Positions 35,738 through 43,441 of a DNA stretch of 64,000 nt are shown in pieces. Below the pieces are notes generated by a model, which was given only the letters and a program-made list of their open reading frames with translations, was not told the DNA's origin and made no database searches. Source of the stretch: Gammaproteobacteria bacterium (GTDB lineage Bacteria > Pseudomonadota > Gammaproteobacteria > UBA4575). Location: contig JAPONM010000035.1 of assembly GCA_026713925.1 (NCBI GenBank), forward strand, positions 124,001-188,000. The letters run 5' to 3'. A program made the translations under genes and the position numbers. Position 1 is the first letter of the stretch, and every line of letters begins with the position of its first letter.

Positions 35738-36046
35738 TTACAGCCACGACTGGACAGTATCATGTGCAGTCGTCAAATCTACAAAATCATTATAATCGAC
35801 TACCTGTATGCCATCGATAATCTTGTCGCCACCAAGTCCGCGGGCCTTGATATCAGGACCCAGAACATAAAACGAAAAATCATGCATCGCCTGGGCAATT
35901 CTTTCACTGAACCTTGTATTTTGCATGGCACCCACCACTCCATCTTCAAACAAAAGTATGGAACTGCCTGCCTTGGCAAGGCGCAAGCATGATTCCAGAG
36001 CGTTGCGTTCAAAGGGTGATTTGTTTACGGTATGCAAAACGGCCAT
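35738..36046 (-). CDS. dsrH: DsrH (TusB-like) sulfur relay subunit
   Basis: A 102-residue subunit of the DsrE2F2H2 hexamer. The conserved cysteine is Cys20 in ALESCLRLAKAGSSILLFEDGV. DsrEFH passes sulfur from TusA/rhodanese-type donors to DsrC. In E. coli the counterpart TusBCD serves tRNA thiolation, but the position between dsrF and dsrC assigns this copy to sulfur oxidation. Confidence 0.94.
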   Translation of the reverse strand: MAVLHTVNKSPFERNALESCLRLAKAGSSILLFEDGVVGAMQNTRFSERIAQAMHDFSFYVLGPDIKARGLGGDKIIDGIQVVDYNDFVDLTTAHDTVQSWL

Positions 36047-36055
36047 GACAGATTC

Positions 36056-36475
36056 CTAGAAACTCAATATCACATCCTGCTCATCAATAATCGTGGCCAG
36101 ATCATTGCGGCCCACGATGAACAATGAATCCTTTTCTGCCCAGTCATCGTCCTCATCCTCATATTTCAATGCCTGAAGGTCATCGGCAGACAGGCCACGC
36201 TCTTCCAAGGATTCCTTTTCCACATACACCTTTTTGATATCGTAATCTCCTAGAGCTGTATAGGTCTTGGAGAAGTTTTTCATACCGATACCTTCAGTAT
36301 CCTGACCCTTGGTCAGTTGATATACACCATCATCTGCAAACACCAAGCTGATGTCCTGATCAAATGCCGCGGCTATGAGCACAACCTCCAGCGACTCCAA
36401 AGCGTAAATGGTCCCGTAGGGTGCCTTGCGATTGATATAACAGAATTTCTTGACTACGCCTTCACCATTTTCCAC
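36056..36475 (-). CDS. dsrF: DsrF (TusC-like) sulfur relay subunit
   Basis: Second subunit of DsrEFH, about 139 residues. It shows the family opening VVKKFCYINRKAPYGTIYALE and FDQDISLVFADDGVYQL. I place the start at the GTG at 36475, because GGAG lies seven bases upstream and homologues begin close to VVKKF. A TTG at 36502 would add nine residues and overlap dsrE by 11 bases. An acidic insertion (KYEDEDDDWAEKD) lies near the C-terminus. Confidence 0.92.
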   Translation of the reverse strand: MENGEGVVKKFCYINRKAPYGTIYALESLEVVLIAAAFDQDISLVFADDGVYQLTKGQDTEGIGMKNFSKTYTALGDYDIKKVYVEKESLEERGLSADDLQALKYEDEDDDWAEKDSLFIVGRNDLATIIDEQDVILSF

Positions 36476-36491
36476 TGGAAGTCTCCAAACA

Positions 36492-36884
36492 CTAATCTCC
36501 AAAAGTCACCAGGCGGTCTGACTGGATCCCTGCTTCAATAAGTTGTCCCAAGCCGGAAATGCGAAAGCCCGGCGCCAGATTACTTGCACTCTTGCCGTGC
36601 CGTCCCATCTCGTCTTCGTCCAGAATGCCTCGGCGTTGAGCAGCAGCTACACACACGACCAAGTCCAGCCCATGTTTCCCGGCCAGCTCTGACCACTCCT
36701 TTGTCAGATTCCGATCATCCTGAGGGGGTACACCCAGACTGGTGCCGTTGTTGACTCCGTCATGGTAGAAAAAGACCCGAAAGATTTCGTGTCCCTTATC
36801 TATCGCAGCTTTTACAAATTGCAAGGCCGAATCAGAAGATTGGTGCGTATACGGTCCCTCATTAATAACAATTCCAAACTTCAC
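36492..36884 (-). CDS. dsrE: DsrE (TusD-like) sulfur relay subunit
   Basis: A 130-residue subunit carrying the active-site cysteine of the relay, Cys78 in LVVCVAAAQRRGI, at the same number as in A. vinosum DsrE. The fold begins with MKFGIVINEGPYTHQSSDSA. It starts with GTG preceded by GAGG. It directly follows dsrB, and its end nearly touches dsrF. Confidence 0.95.
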   Translation of the reverse strand: MKFGIVINEGPYTHQSSDSALQFVKAAIDKGHEIFRVFFYHDGVNNGTSLGVPPQDDRNLTKEWSELAGKHGLDLVVCVAAAQRRGILDEDEMGRHGKSASNLAPGFRISGLGQLIEAGIQSDRLVTFGD

Positions 36885-36898
36885 ACCAATGCCTCATG

Positions 36899-37972
36899 CT
36901 AGAAGCGGATATGAGTTGAAGAGTTCAGGCTTCTACGCGCACCACGCCAGTTATCAATGTGGAACTTGGTAAAGGGAAGTCCAGTATGTTCAAAGAACCT
37001 TGGCCAGCCTATGCGTTCGATCCAGTCATTGATACGCTCCCAGTCCTTGGCACCATCTCGATAGGCCCGCAGGATCTGCTTGACAATTGCGGTAGCCTCT
37101 GGCCAGCGCGGCGGGTTATTAGGGATCCCGGCGGCAACCAGTTTCTGAAAGGTAGGCTTGCCTCGTGCATTACTGTGATTTCCTCCAACCCAAATCGCAA
37201 GCTGACTGTGCTCGGCATCATTGATCTGCATGGGTGGACAAGGTGGATAGCATGCACCACAGCAAATACATTTCTTCTCATCGACCTCTAGGGAAGGTTT
37301 TCCATTCACCTGCGCGGGACGGATGGCGGCGACCGGGCATCTCGCTACTACTGAAGGCCGCTCGCAAACATTGGACACCAATTCATGGTTGATCTTGGGT
37401 GGCTTGGTATGCTGCACATTAATGGCAATATCACCCTGCCCTCCACAGTTGATCTGGCAGCACGAAGTCGTGATGTGTACGCGGTTAGGCATGTTGTTCT
37501 CGCGAAACTCATCGATCAATTCATCCATCATCGCCTTGACTACACCGGATGCATCAGTACCTGGAATATCACAATGCAGCCAGCCCTGTGTATGCGAAAT
37601 CATGGCTACGGAATTCTTCGTCCCCCCTACCACGAAACCTTCCGATTCCAATGCGTCAATCAGCGGCTGTACCTTGGCTTCATCAGCCACCATGTACTCG
37701 ATATTGCTGCGGATCGTGAACCGCACATAGCCTTCTGCAAACTGATCGCCAATTTCACAGAGTGTGCGCAAGGTAAACACATCCAGGATACGTTGTGTTC
37801 CTGCACGCACCGTCCATATTCTGTCACCACTGTCTGCAACGTGAAGCAGCACACCGGGGCGCGGATGCTCATGATAGTCCCAGCCCCCATAATTTTTTCG
37901 CATCACGGGATGCATGTATTGAAAGCCGTCCGGGCAACCTGATTCAATCGGTGCGCGATGATGTTGCGCCAT
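36899..37972 (-). CDS. dsrB: DsrB, dissimilatory sulfite reductase beta subunit
   Basis: A 357-residue subunit of the reverse sulfite reductase. Cysteines of the sirohaem/[4Fe-4S] site are in HITTSCCQINCGGQGD, and the inserted ferredoxin domain has CICCGACYPPCP (about 231-242). The N-terminus (YDYHEHPRPGVLLHVADSGD after YGGW, region about 28-52) is typical of oxidative-type DsrB. It forms an alpha2beta2 heterotetramer with DsrA in the cytoplasm. The gap to dsrA is 68 bases. Confidence 0.97.
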   Translation of the reverse strand: MAQHHRAPIESGCPDGFQYMHPVMRKNYGGWDYHEHPRPGVLLHVADSGDRIWTVRAGTQRILDVFTLRTLCEIGDQFAEGYVRFTIRSNIEYMVADEAKVQPLIDALESEGFVVGGTKNSVAMISHTQGWLHCDIPGTDASGVVKAMMDELIDEFRENNMPNRVHITTSCCQINCGGQGDIAINVQHTKPPKINHELVSNVCERPSVVARCPVAAIRPAQVNGKPSLEVDEKKCICCGACYPPCPPMQINDAEHSQLAIWVGGNHSNARGKPTFQKLVAAGIPNNPPRWPEATAIVKQILRAYRDGAKDWERINDWIERIGWPRFFEHTGLPFTKFHIDNWRGARRSLNSSTHIRF

Positions 37973-38040
37973 ACTTCTCTCCTAAAACTCTTTTTAAAAC
38001 GGTGTGTTGCAGATGAAGCCCCAAAAGAGGGCCGCGATAG

Positions 38041-39306
38041 CTATGCTGCAGATGCCTGTTGCTCTTCAGCTTTTCTCTGGAACCATTTTTCGGCTTCCTC
38101 ATCCCAGTTGTCTGCACGCAGATATGAACTCTGGCGTGGTTCGTTCACCATATTGGGATCCACTTCAACCCCTACGCCTTCCAGGAAGTTGACGAGACCG
38201 ATGCGCTCGATCATTTCACCACAACGCTCATGCTCCAAGCCGTTTTCTGCCCAGAAATCAATGGTCTCCTCAGCAAGTTCAACCAGTTTTTCGTAGTCCT
38301 CTTCACTTTCAAGTTTCATGAAAGGCACTACTACGGTGCCCATCAGATCACCAATCTTGAGGGTACGTTTGCCACCGATCAGTATGGTAATTCCCTTGTC
38401 ATCCCCCGGAGATAATGCTTTTACCATGACATTCAGACAGTGCATACAGCGCACACAGTCCTGATTGTTTACTTCCAGAGTGTCATCGTCCTTAAGTGCA
38501 AGAGCCTGGGTAGGGCAGCGGGTGACCACATTGTCAATGACATACTGCCGCCCTTTGCGTTTCACAAATTTCTTGACTTCATCCTGATCCACCTTCATAT
38601 CGTCACGCCATGTACCGATAATGGAAAAGTCCGAACGTTCAACCGAGTTCATGCAGTCATTCGGGCATCCGGAAACCTTGAACTTGAACTTGTAGGGAAG
38701 TGCGGGTCTGTGAACATCGTCCGTAAAGTTGTTCAGCAGGGTTCGATGAATCTTCATTTCATCCGCATTGGACATCTCACAACGTGCAGATCCTACACAG
38801 GACTGGCCTGTACGCACACACGGACCTGCGCCCCCCAAGTCCCATCCATAATCATTGATCTCATCAAAAAAGTGCTGGGTGTTTTCAGTCGTTGCACCGA
38901 TGAACATGATGTTGCCGGTTTGCCCATGAAATGTTACCAGCCCTGAACCCCATTTCTCCCAGCTTGTACCCAGCTGTCGCAGCATGTCTGTCGTATAGTA
39001 ATTTCCTGCAGGAGGTTGTACGCGCAGGGTATGAAACTCTTTCGATTCGGGAAACGCTGCACCTACCTCGGAGAAACGCGGAATGATGCCACTGCCGTAT
39101 CCGAAAACCGACACTGTACCGCCTTTCCAGTAGCCTTTGCGGGTCTCATAGGAATGCTCCAGCTGACCCAGCAGCGAGTTGGCCACGCCTCGTACTCGCT
39201 CGTCCTGATGCTTATCACGCAACCGTTTGATGCCGGATACAAAACTCGGCCATGGGCCCTTTTCCAGATCATCGAGCATGGGAGTAGGATGATGCGTATC
39301 GGCCAT
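38041..39306 (-). CDS. dsrA: DsrA, dissimilatory sulfite reductase alpha subunit
   Basis: A 421-residue catalytic subunit that, in sulfur oxidisers, runs in reverse and oxidises DsrC-bound sulfur to sulfite with six electrons. The sirohaem-[4Fe-4S] ligand sets are CVGSARCEMS (CX5C) and SGCPNDCMNS (CX3C), and the ferredoxin domain carries CVRCMHCLNVMVKALSPG. It starts after AAGGAGATATCACA. It is the first gene of the left arm of the cluster, with a 326-base control region upstream shared with a divergent TauD-like gene. Confidence 0.97.
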   Translation of the reverse strand: MADTHHPTPMLDDLEKGPWPSFVSGIKRLRDKHQDERVRGVANSLLGQLEHSYETRKGYWKGGTVSVFGYGSGIIPRFSEVGAAFPESKEFHTLRVQPPAGNYYTTDMLRQLGTSWEKWGSGLVTFHGQTGNIMFIGATTENTQHFFDEINDYGWDLGGAGPCVRTGQSCVGSARCEMSNADEMKIHRTLLNNFTDDVHRPALPYKFKFKVSGCPNDCMNSVERSDFSIIGTWRDDMKVDQDEVKKFVKRKGRQYVIDNVVTRCPTQALALKDDDTLEVNNQDCVRCMHCLNVMVKALSPGDDKGITILIGGKRTLKIGDLMGTVVVPFMKLESEEDYEKLVELAEETIDFWAENGLEHERCGEMIERIGLVNFLEGVGVEVDPNMVNEPRQSSYLRADNWDEEAEKWFQRKAEEQQASAA

Positions 39307-39343
39307 TGTGATATCTCCTTACTTTACTTTCTAATTTCTGCAA

Positions 39344-39359
39344 GCTCGACATCTCGAGC
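39344..39359 (-). repeat. Inverted repeat in the probable dsrA 5' leader
   Basis: GCTCGA-CATC-TCGAGC, a perfect 6-bp stem with a 4-base loop, 38-53 bases upstream of the dsrA ATG and downstream of the -10 candidate. As RNA it would form a stable hairpin near the 5' end of the dsr mRNA. It could stabilise the message, be an operator, or be a processing site. Confidence 0.6.
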
Positions 39360-39482
39360 CTGGTACATGAACTTGAAGTATACCGGAACCCATTGAGGCA
39401 AAGAAGCCAAAAGTCCTACAAAGCACACAAGATTGAGTCTAGAAGCAGTAACAACATCACAAAATCCCCTCCATGGGGGGCG

Positions 39483-39513
39483 AACCTGAAATCAGGTTAT
39501 CCCAATAGGGATA
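39483..39513. repeat. Two abutting palindromes upstream of dsrA/tauD
   Basis: The first palindrome is AACCTGA-AA-TCAGGTT (39483-39498). The second is TATCCC-AATA-GGGATA (39498-39513), sharing one base with the first. The core CCCAATAGGGATA recurs at 41850-41862 before another gene of the island. The arrangement looks like two adjacent protein-binding sites. Confidence 0.6.
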
Positions 39514-39632
39514 GGGTTGATTAGGGCGATGAGATACGCAAAATCCAGTGCACATCAGGTATAGTTTCCAAGGGTAGTTTGGAACGCAGGGACACAGCCT
39601 TTTGCCCCGGAAATCTCGAATTTCCCAATACC

Positions 39633-40547
39633 ATGCAACAGTTCTCACTTGAAAATGACAGCACTTACCGCCGGTGGCGAGCCCACAAGCTCCAAGGATA
39701 TCCAACCCGTACCGAACAACTGATCGTCACGATACAAAATCCCGGCCGGCTCACTCAAGCAGAAAACGCCAGCCTGCTCCAAATATGCGGAAAAACCAAC
39801 CTGGTCCTTTACAAAACGAAACTTGACCCTTCACAAGGGAAAAACTTGGTAGCTGCAATCGCCGGGCAACTGGGGCTGTCCCGCATGGATGCCAACTTTT
39901 GTGCAGACCACGACCGGATCTCTTCCATACAGGTGATGGATGAAAGACCGGGCAGCACCTATATTCCGTACACGAACCGGGCTCTGAACTGGCATACGGA
40001 TGGGTATTACAATCAGGATGCCCAGCGCATCCGGGCTTTTCTGATGCACTGCGTGCGCCCTGCAGGGACAGGTGGAGAAAATACGTACCTGGACCCCGAA
40101 ATCCTATACATCCTGCTGCGAGACCAGAACCCGGAGCATATTGAAGCCCTCATGGACCCGCAGGCCATGACCATTCCACCCAATCCGGAAAACAAGGGGC
40201 GGGCACACGCAGCAAAGACCGGGCCCGTGTATATGCTTGATAAGCTCACACAAACCCTGTACATGCGCTTTACCGCACGTACACGCAATATCTCGTGGAA
40301 AGACAGCCCTGCTCTTCGCCGGGCAAGGCTTACGCTACTGGAAATTCTCAACGACAGCGAGTACCGGTTCCGGCACATCCTGCAAAGTGGAGAGGGTGTA
40401 CTGTGCAACAACGTGCTGCACAATCGAACAGTGTTTGCTGACTATCCCGGATCAACTCGCCTGTTATACCGTGCGCGCTTCTATGAGCGAGTGCCCGTGT
40501 CCAGCACGACCAGTTACAACCGTTCTGCCAGCAATGCTGTGGCTTAG
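39633..40547 (+). CDS. TauD/TfdA-like 2OG-Fe(II) oxygenase
   Basis: A roughly 304-residue member of the TauD/TfdA clan. The iron triad is visible as His121 and Asp123 in WHTDGYYN and His263 in NNVLHNRTVFADYPG, with the 2-oxoglutarate-binding Arg in STRLLYRARF. It begins MQQFSLENDSTYRRWRAHKL at the ATG at 39633; a TTG at 39579 behind AAGGG is an alternative. It is divergent from dsrA and heads the right arm. The substrate is unknown; a sulfonate such as taurine is possible, but the neighbours argue for a role in the dsr system. It overlaps or touches the next small ORF. Confidence 0.85.
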   Translation: MQQFSLENDSTYRRWRAHKLQGYPTRTEQLIVTIQNPGRLTQAENASLLQICGKTNLVLYKTKLDPSQGKNLVAAIAGQLGLSRMDANFCADHDRISSIQVMDERPGSTYIPYTNRALNWHTDGYYNQDAQRIRAFLMHCVRPAGTGGENTYLDPEILYILLRDQNPEHIEALMDPQAMTIPPNPENKGRAHAAKTGPVYMLDKLTQTLYMRFTARTRNISWKDSPALRRARLTLLEILNDSEYRFRHILQSGEGVLCNNVLHNRTVFADYPGSTRLLYRARFYERVPVSSTTSYNRSASNAVA

Positions 40548-40557
40548 TGAACTTCTC

Positions 40558-40734
40558 ATGCAGCACCATGAGCTGCAGTCGTTTGAGGAACTCAAGGAAG
40601 TGCTGAGCAGGTGCGCACAAAAAGGAGAGAGGTTTTTTCGCATGGACGTACGCCCCCCCTTTCATGACACACCTGAAAACTGGGAAGACATCCTGGAATC
40701 GGTATTTACTTCAGCCAACAAGATCCCCGACTGA
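40558..40734 (+). CDS. Small protein between TauD-like and Cas6-like genes
   Basis: A 58-residue acidic ORF (MQHHELQSFEELKEVLSRCA at its start) with a helical N-terminal half and a DVRPPFHDTPENW segment. It lies in a tight series: the TauD-like gene ends 10 bases before it, and the Cas6-like gene starts 6 bases after it. An in-frame ATG at 40534 would overlap the TauD-like gene. I do not recognise a family. The spacing supports a real gene. Confidence 0.6.
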   Translation: MQHHELQSFEELKEVLSRCAQKGERFFRMDVRPPFHDTPENWEDILESVFTSANKIPD

Positions 40735-40740
40735 CCTAAC

Positions 40741-41430
40741 ATGTACTGGCAGGATCCGAAAGACAAAAATGAACAGTATGTTGTACCGGACGACATTGTC
40801 GACCTGTCCTTCAGAGTGCTATGCAAGCAGCTGCCGCTGGATCATGCCTATGACCTTTCCCAAGCCATTCAAAGCAATCTGCCCTGGATTACTGACGAAC
40901 CCCAGGCAGGGATTCACCTGATACATGGGGCTGAATCAGGAAACGGCTGGATCCGGCCACAGGATCCCAATGCACTATTGAGCCTTTCAAGGCGTACACG
41001 CTTCATGATACGGCTTCCCAAGCCGCGGGTCGAAGCGGCCATGCAGCTTGCTGGAAGGAGGATACAGGTTGGTAACTATGAGCTGGTACTCAGCCAACCG
41101 CAGGAAAAACTGCTTTCTTCGCATACCACGATTTTTGCCAGGCACATTGCCACGGATTATCTCGAGGATGAAGAGGCCTTTCTGGACCAAGCAGCCGAGC
41201 AGTTGAGCCGTCAGGGCATACAGGCCAGAAAAATGATCAGCGGGCGCGCGCATGTATTGCGGATGCCAGAACGGAATTTAGCCACGCGCAGTTTGATGAT
41301 TGCGAGTCTGGATGTGGAAGAGTCTATTCATCTGCAGAAGCACGGTCTGGGAGCGGGGCGCACGGTGGGGTGCGGCTTGTTTATACCTCATAAGGGGATT
41401 GACGCAGTCAGGCAATCGCAGGAAAAATAG
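40741..41430 (+). CDS. Cas6/Cmx6-like protein without a CRISPR array
   Basis: A 229-residue protein resembling the Cmx6 (type I-MYXAN) branch of Cas6 CRISPR-RNA endoribonucleases. Family features are a ferredoxin-like start with a possible catalytic His35/Tyr37 in LPLDHAYDLSQAI, and the Gly-rich RNA-binding signature near the C-terminus, GLGAGRTVGCGLFIPHKGI (202-220). No repeat-spacer array and no other cas gene occurs in the window. It is in a tight transcription unit with a TauD-like oxygenase and a DsrC homologue. I recall similar proteins in other sulfur-oxidising Gammaproteobacteria. Its RNA target is unknown. Confidence 0.8.
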   Translation: MYWQDPKDKNEQYVVPDDIVDLSFRVLCKQLPLDHAYDLSQAIQSNLPWITDEPQAGIHLIHGAESGNGWIRPQDPNALLSLSRRTRFMIRLPKPRVEAAMQLAGRRIQVGNYELVLSQPQEKLLSSHTTIFARHIATDYLEDEEAFLDQAAEQLSRQGIQARKMISGRAHVLRMPERNLATRSLMIASLDVEESIHLQKHGLGAGRTVGCGLFIPHKGIDAVRQSQEK

Positions 41431-41486
41431 TGTCATGTAACTTAAAACCATCAGGAAACAGAACGAGTGTGTGCTAGGAGTGAAAT

Positions 41487-41828
41487 ATGGAAATTAACGT
41501 TAATGGCAAAGACGTTGAAACCACAGCTTCAGGATTCCTGTCTAATCTGGAAGACTGGAATGAAGAGGTAGCGATAGTAATTGCTAAACAGGAAAATATT
41601 GAGTTGACAGACAAGCACTGGGACGTCATCCATTACCTCAGAGACGAGTTCATAAACAACAACGGGAATCTGCCCAACACCCGCAACATGGTCAAGGCCA
41701 TGTCCAAGGCATGGGGCAACAAAAAAGTAAACGCAAAATTCTTATACGACTTGTTTCCCGGCAACCCCAGCAAACAGGCAGGACGGATTGGTGGCCTGCC
41801 GGAGAGCCGGCGTAAAGGCGGGTACTGA
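41487..41828 (+). CDS. DsrC homologue without cysteines (RspA type)
   Basis: A 113-residue DsrC/TusE-family protein beginning MEINVNGKDVETTASGFLSN, with the typical helix-turn-helix-like core and KFLYDLFPGNPSKQAG. The C-terminal arm ends GGLPESRRKGGY, so both redox cysteines are replaced and the whole protein has none. Proteins of this class have been called RspA and are suspected to be regulators rather than sulfur carriers. It lies 56 bases after the Cas6-like gene on the same strand, behind a GTGCTAGGAGTG ribosome binding site. Confidence 0.88.
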   Translation: MEINVNGKDVETTASGFLSNLEDWNEEVAIVIAKQENIELTDKHWDVIHYLRDEFINNNGNLPNTRNMVKAMSKAWGNKKVNAKFLYDLFPGNPSKQAGRIGGLPESRRKGGY

Positions 41829-41847
41829 AGCTGAATCCGGACAGCAA

Positions 41848-41862
41848 TACCCAATAGGGATA
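41848..41862 (+). promoter_or_regulatory. Second copy of the CCCAATAGGGATA motif
   Basis: TACCCAATAGGGATA, 20 bases after the stop of the cysteine-free DsrC homologue and about 67 bases before the next small gene. Thirteen bases are identical to the palindrome at 39501-39513 upstream of dsrA. It may be an operator shared by both units. Confidence 0.5.
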
Positions 41863-41928
41863 CAGACAGTATATCAGCAGTCTACTAGATTAGGTTTCTA
41901 CACATGACTGAACGCATGAGGGTCTGAC

Positions 41929-42132
41929 GTGACTTCAAAACAGGAAAGAATTCAAAAATTGCTTGAGATGCAGAAGAAGTTCATCGAGCTTGAGCAAAAA
42001 GGTGAAGTTACTCCCGAAAGCTATTGGCTCCCGAAAGAGGGATCAGATCTGGATGGCTTCAAGGACGAATATACAAAATTGGCGATGAAAGTGGTCGATG
42101 ATGCCCACGATGAAGTGGGTTCCAAACGCTAA
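41929..42132 (+). CDS. Small charged protein of unknown function
   Basis: A 67-residue, strongly charged, mostly helical protein (KQERIQKLLEMQKKFIELEQ, then a Pro/Gly linker and a second helix). It starts with GTG after GAGGG. There is no signal peptide or membrane helix. The family is not recognised. Its place in the dsr island and its own upstream palindrome copy suggest a role tied to sulfur oxidation. Confidence 0.7.
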   Translation: MTSKQERIQKLLEMQKKFIELEQKGEVTPESYWLPKEGSDLDGFKDEYTKLAMKVVDDAHDEVGSKR

Positions 42133-42214
42133 GCCGGTCCCACTACCTGCTAAAACCTTTCCGACGGCAGGTGCGGCAGAATAGCCGGGGCTTACCTGCG
42201 TTACTCACTTTGTT

Positions 42215-42883
42215 TCAAGTCTCACCCCACATTCGCACCAGATTGACATACACATTGTCCACCCGCTTGGTGTCTTCACAATCCGGGTTCTTGCGCAACA
42301 GTCTTTCGCGTGTTCTACCCAGCTGATACAGCAAATTACGCCGTTCATCACTGCGGACCAGACTTTGCACCCAGGTTACCGCGACCAGACGCTCGCCGTA
42401 CGAAACCGGGGTTACGTGATGGCGCGTTGAAGCAGGGTACAGCACGGCATCCCCTGCTGGATACCTGATGTGCTGGACGCCAAACGGGGTATGAATCACC
42501 AGTTCCCCACCTTCATACTCATCGGGTGAATTCAGAAATACGGTGATGGCAATATCTGAGCGGTACCGGCTCCCTTCCCCCATTACAGGGTCATCAATGT
42601 GCTCCCCGTAGTGCATACCCTGCCTGTAACGCACATAAAAAGGCACCGCAATACGGTGTGGAAGGGCTGCCAGCTTGTATTCAGGGTGGCGTGTCAAGTT
42701 GCCTACTACAAGCTGGTTCAATTCGGAATCTGGCTTTTCGTTGCCGACTTCTTCAGTATGCTTCACCTGCCTGGCAGACAGCCCTGCTGAAAACCGGCCC
42801 TCGCGGAATTCTGCAGTTTCAAGCAACTTGCGGACGTGCTGCAGTTCCTTTTTACCTAGAACATACTTGATTTGTACTAACAT
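42215..42883 (-). CDS. PKHD-type 2OG-Fe(II) hydroxylase
   Basis: A 222-residue protein of the PiuC/YbiX family of Fe(II)/2-oxoglutarate hydroxylases. The iron triad is His95 and Asp97 in HYGEHIDDP and a His in STRHHVTPV (155/156), followed by the Arg of YGERL. The start MLVQIKYVLGKKELQHVRKL and the VRYRQGM motif fit the family, whose members are often linked to iron uptake. It is divergent from the next gene. It is one of three 2OG oxygenases in the island. Confidence 0.9.
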   Translation of the reverse strand: MLVQIKYVLGKKELQHVRKLLETAEFREGRFSAGLSARQVKHTEEVGNEKPDSELNQLVVGNLTRHPEYKLAALPHRIAVPFYVRYRQGMHYGEHIDDPVMGEGSRYRSDIAITVFLNSPDEYEGGELVIHTPFGVQHIRYPAGDAVLYPASTRHHVTPVSYGERLVAVTWVQSLVRSDERRNLLYQLGRTRERLLRKNPDCEDTKRVDNVYVNLVRMWGET

Positions 42884-42939
42884 ATTTGGACACTCGGATC
42901 AGGCTATACTGGACACACTTACATGAGGGAGTGACCCCG

Positions 42940-43263
42940 ATGATACTGAAAGTCACCATTGATGAGAAAACTTTTCCCCTTCAAGTGGACGACGAAATGG
43001 TTCAGGATGCACAGGATGCATTCAGGAAAATGGATGCGGACATGGATCGTGGCTGGCAAATGAGTCGCATCTGGGTAGACCATCCTGATGATCTGCAACG
43101 CTGTCAAATTGCAGCAGATAAGATGCTGACTGCTATACAGCAGGAAAAGACGGCTACTGTGGGTCTGATGGCCGCCTACATCTTGAACAGGATGCCCGAG
43201 GTCCAGGCTGTGGACATTGATACTTCAGGCGATATGACCCTGACCGAGGTTGTCACGGGTTGA
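42940..43263 (+). CDS. Conserved-looking protein of unknown function upstream of dsrL
   Basis: A 107-residue acidic protein with a beta-hairpin-like start (MILKVTIDEKTFPLQVDDE) and a helical middle with QRCQIAADKMLTAIQQEK. The ATG at 42940 follows GAGGGAG, a good ribosome binding site; longer in-frame starts are less likely. There is one cysteine, and no signal peptide or membrane helix. I do not recognise the family. It is the gene immediately upstream of dsrL, separated by 178 bases that contain a -10-like TATAAT at 43357. Confidence 0.7.
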   Translation: MILKVTIDEKTFPLQVDDEMVQDAQDAFRKMDADMDRGWQMSRIWVDHPDDLQRCQIAADKMLTAIQQEKTATVGLMAAYILNRMPEVQAVDIDTSGDMTLTEVVTG

Positions 43264-43441
43264 GTCAGTTGGCCCAGACTCCATACCAAATTTAGCGTAG
43301 TACATACCTGTCCAAAAGTAGTGCTTAAGTTATATTCTCTTATGCGCAATTTTCCGTATAATCAGTAATCCTTATTTGCTTGATTAATTTTTAATCCAGC
43401 CAAAGAGAATGCAAAGCGCTTACCTTAGGAGGTAACCGGCA

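Larger units (their letters stand above)
39307..39632. promoter_or_regulatory. Divergent dsrA / tauD-like control region
   Basis: A 326-base region without a gene. On the dsrA side there is a TATACT -10 candidate (39376-39381, minus strand) with only a weak -35. Between it and the dsrA start lies a perfect 6-bp inverted repeat (39344-39359). Further out, two abutting palindromes occupy 39483-39513, with a CCATGG-centred, C/G-rich palindrome at about 39467-39480 beside them. These are good candidates for operators of a sulfur-responsive regulator, but no regulator is known to me for these sequences. Confidence 0.6.

Noticed and set aside
39307-41486. CRISPR array accompanying the Cas6-like gene
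   Set aside because: No series of regularly spaced direct repeats occurs here or elsewhere in the window.
42133-42214. Bidirectional terminator between the 67-residue gene and the PKHD hydroxylase
   Set aside because: ACCTGC...GCAGGT form a 6-bp stem, but with a 16-base loop and no T-run.
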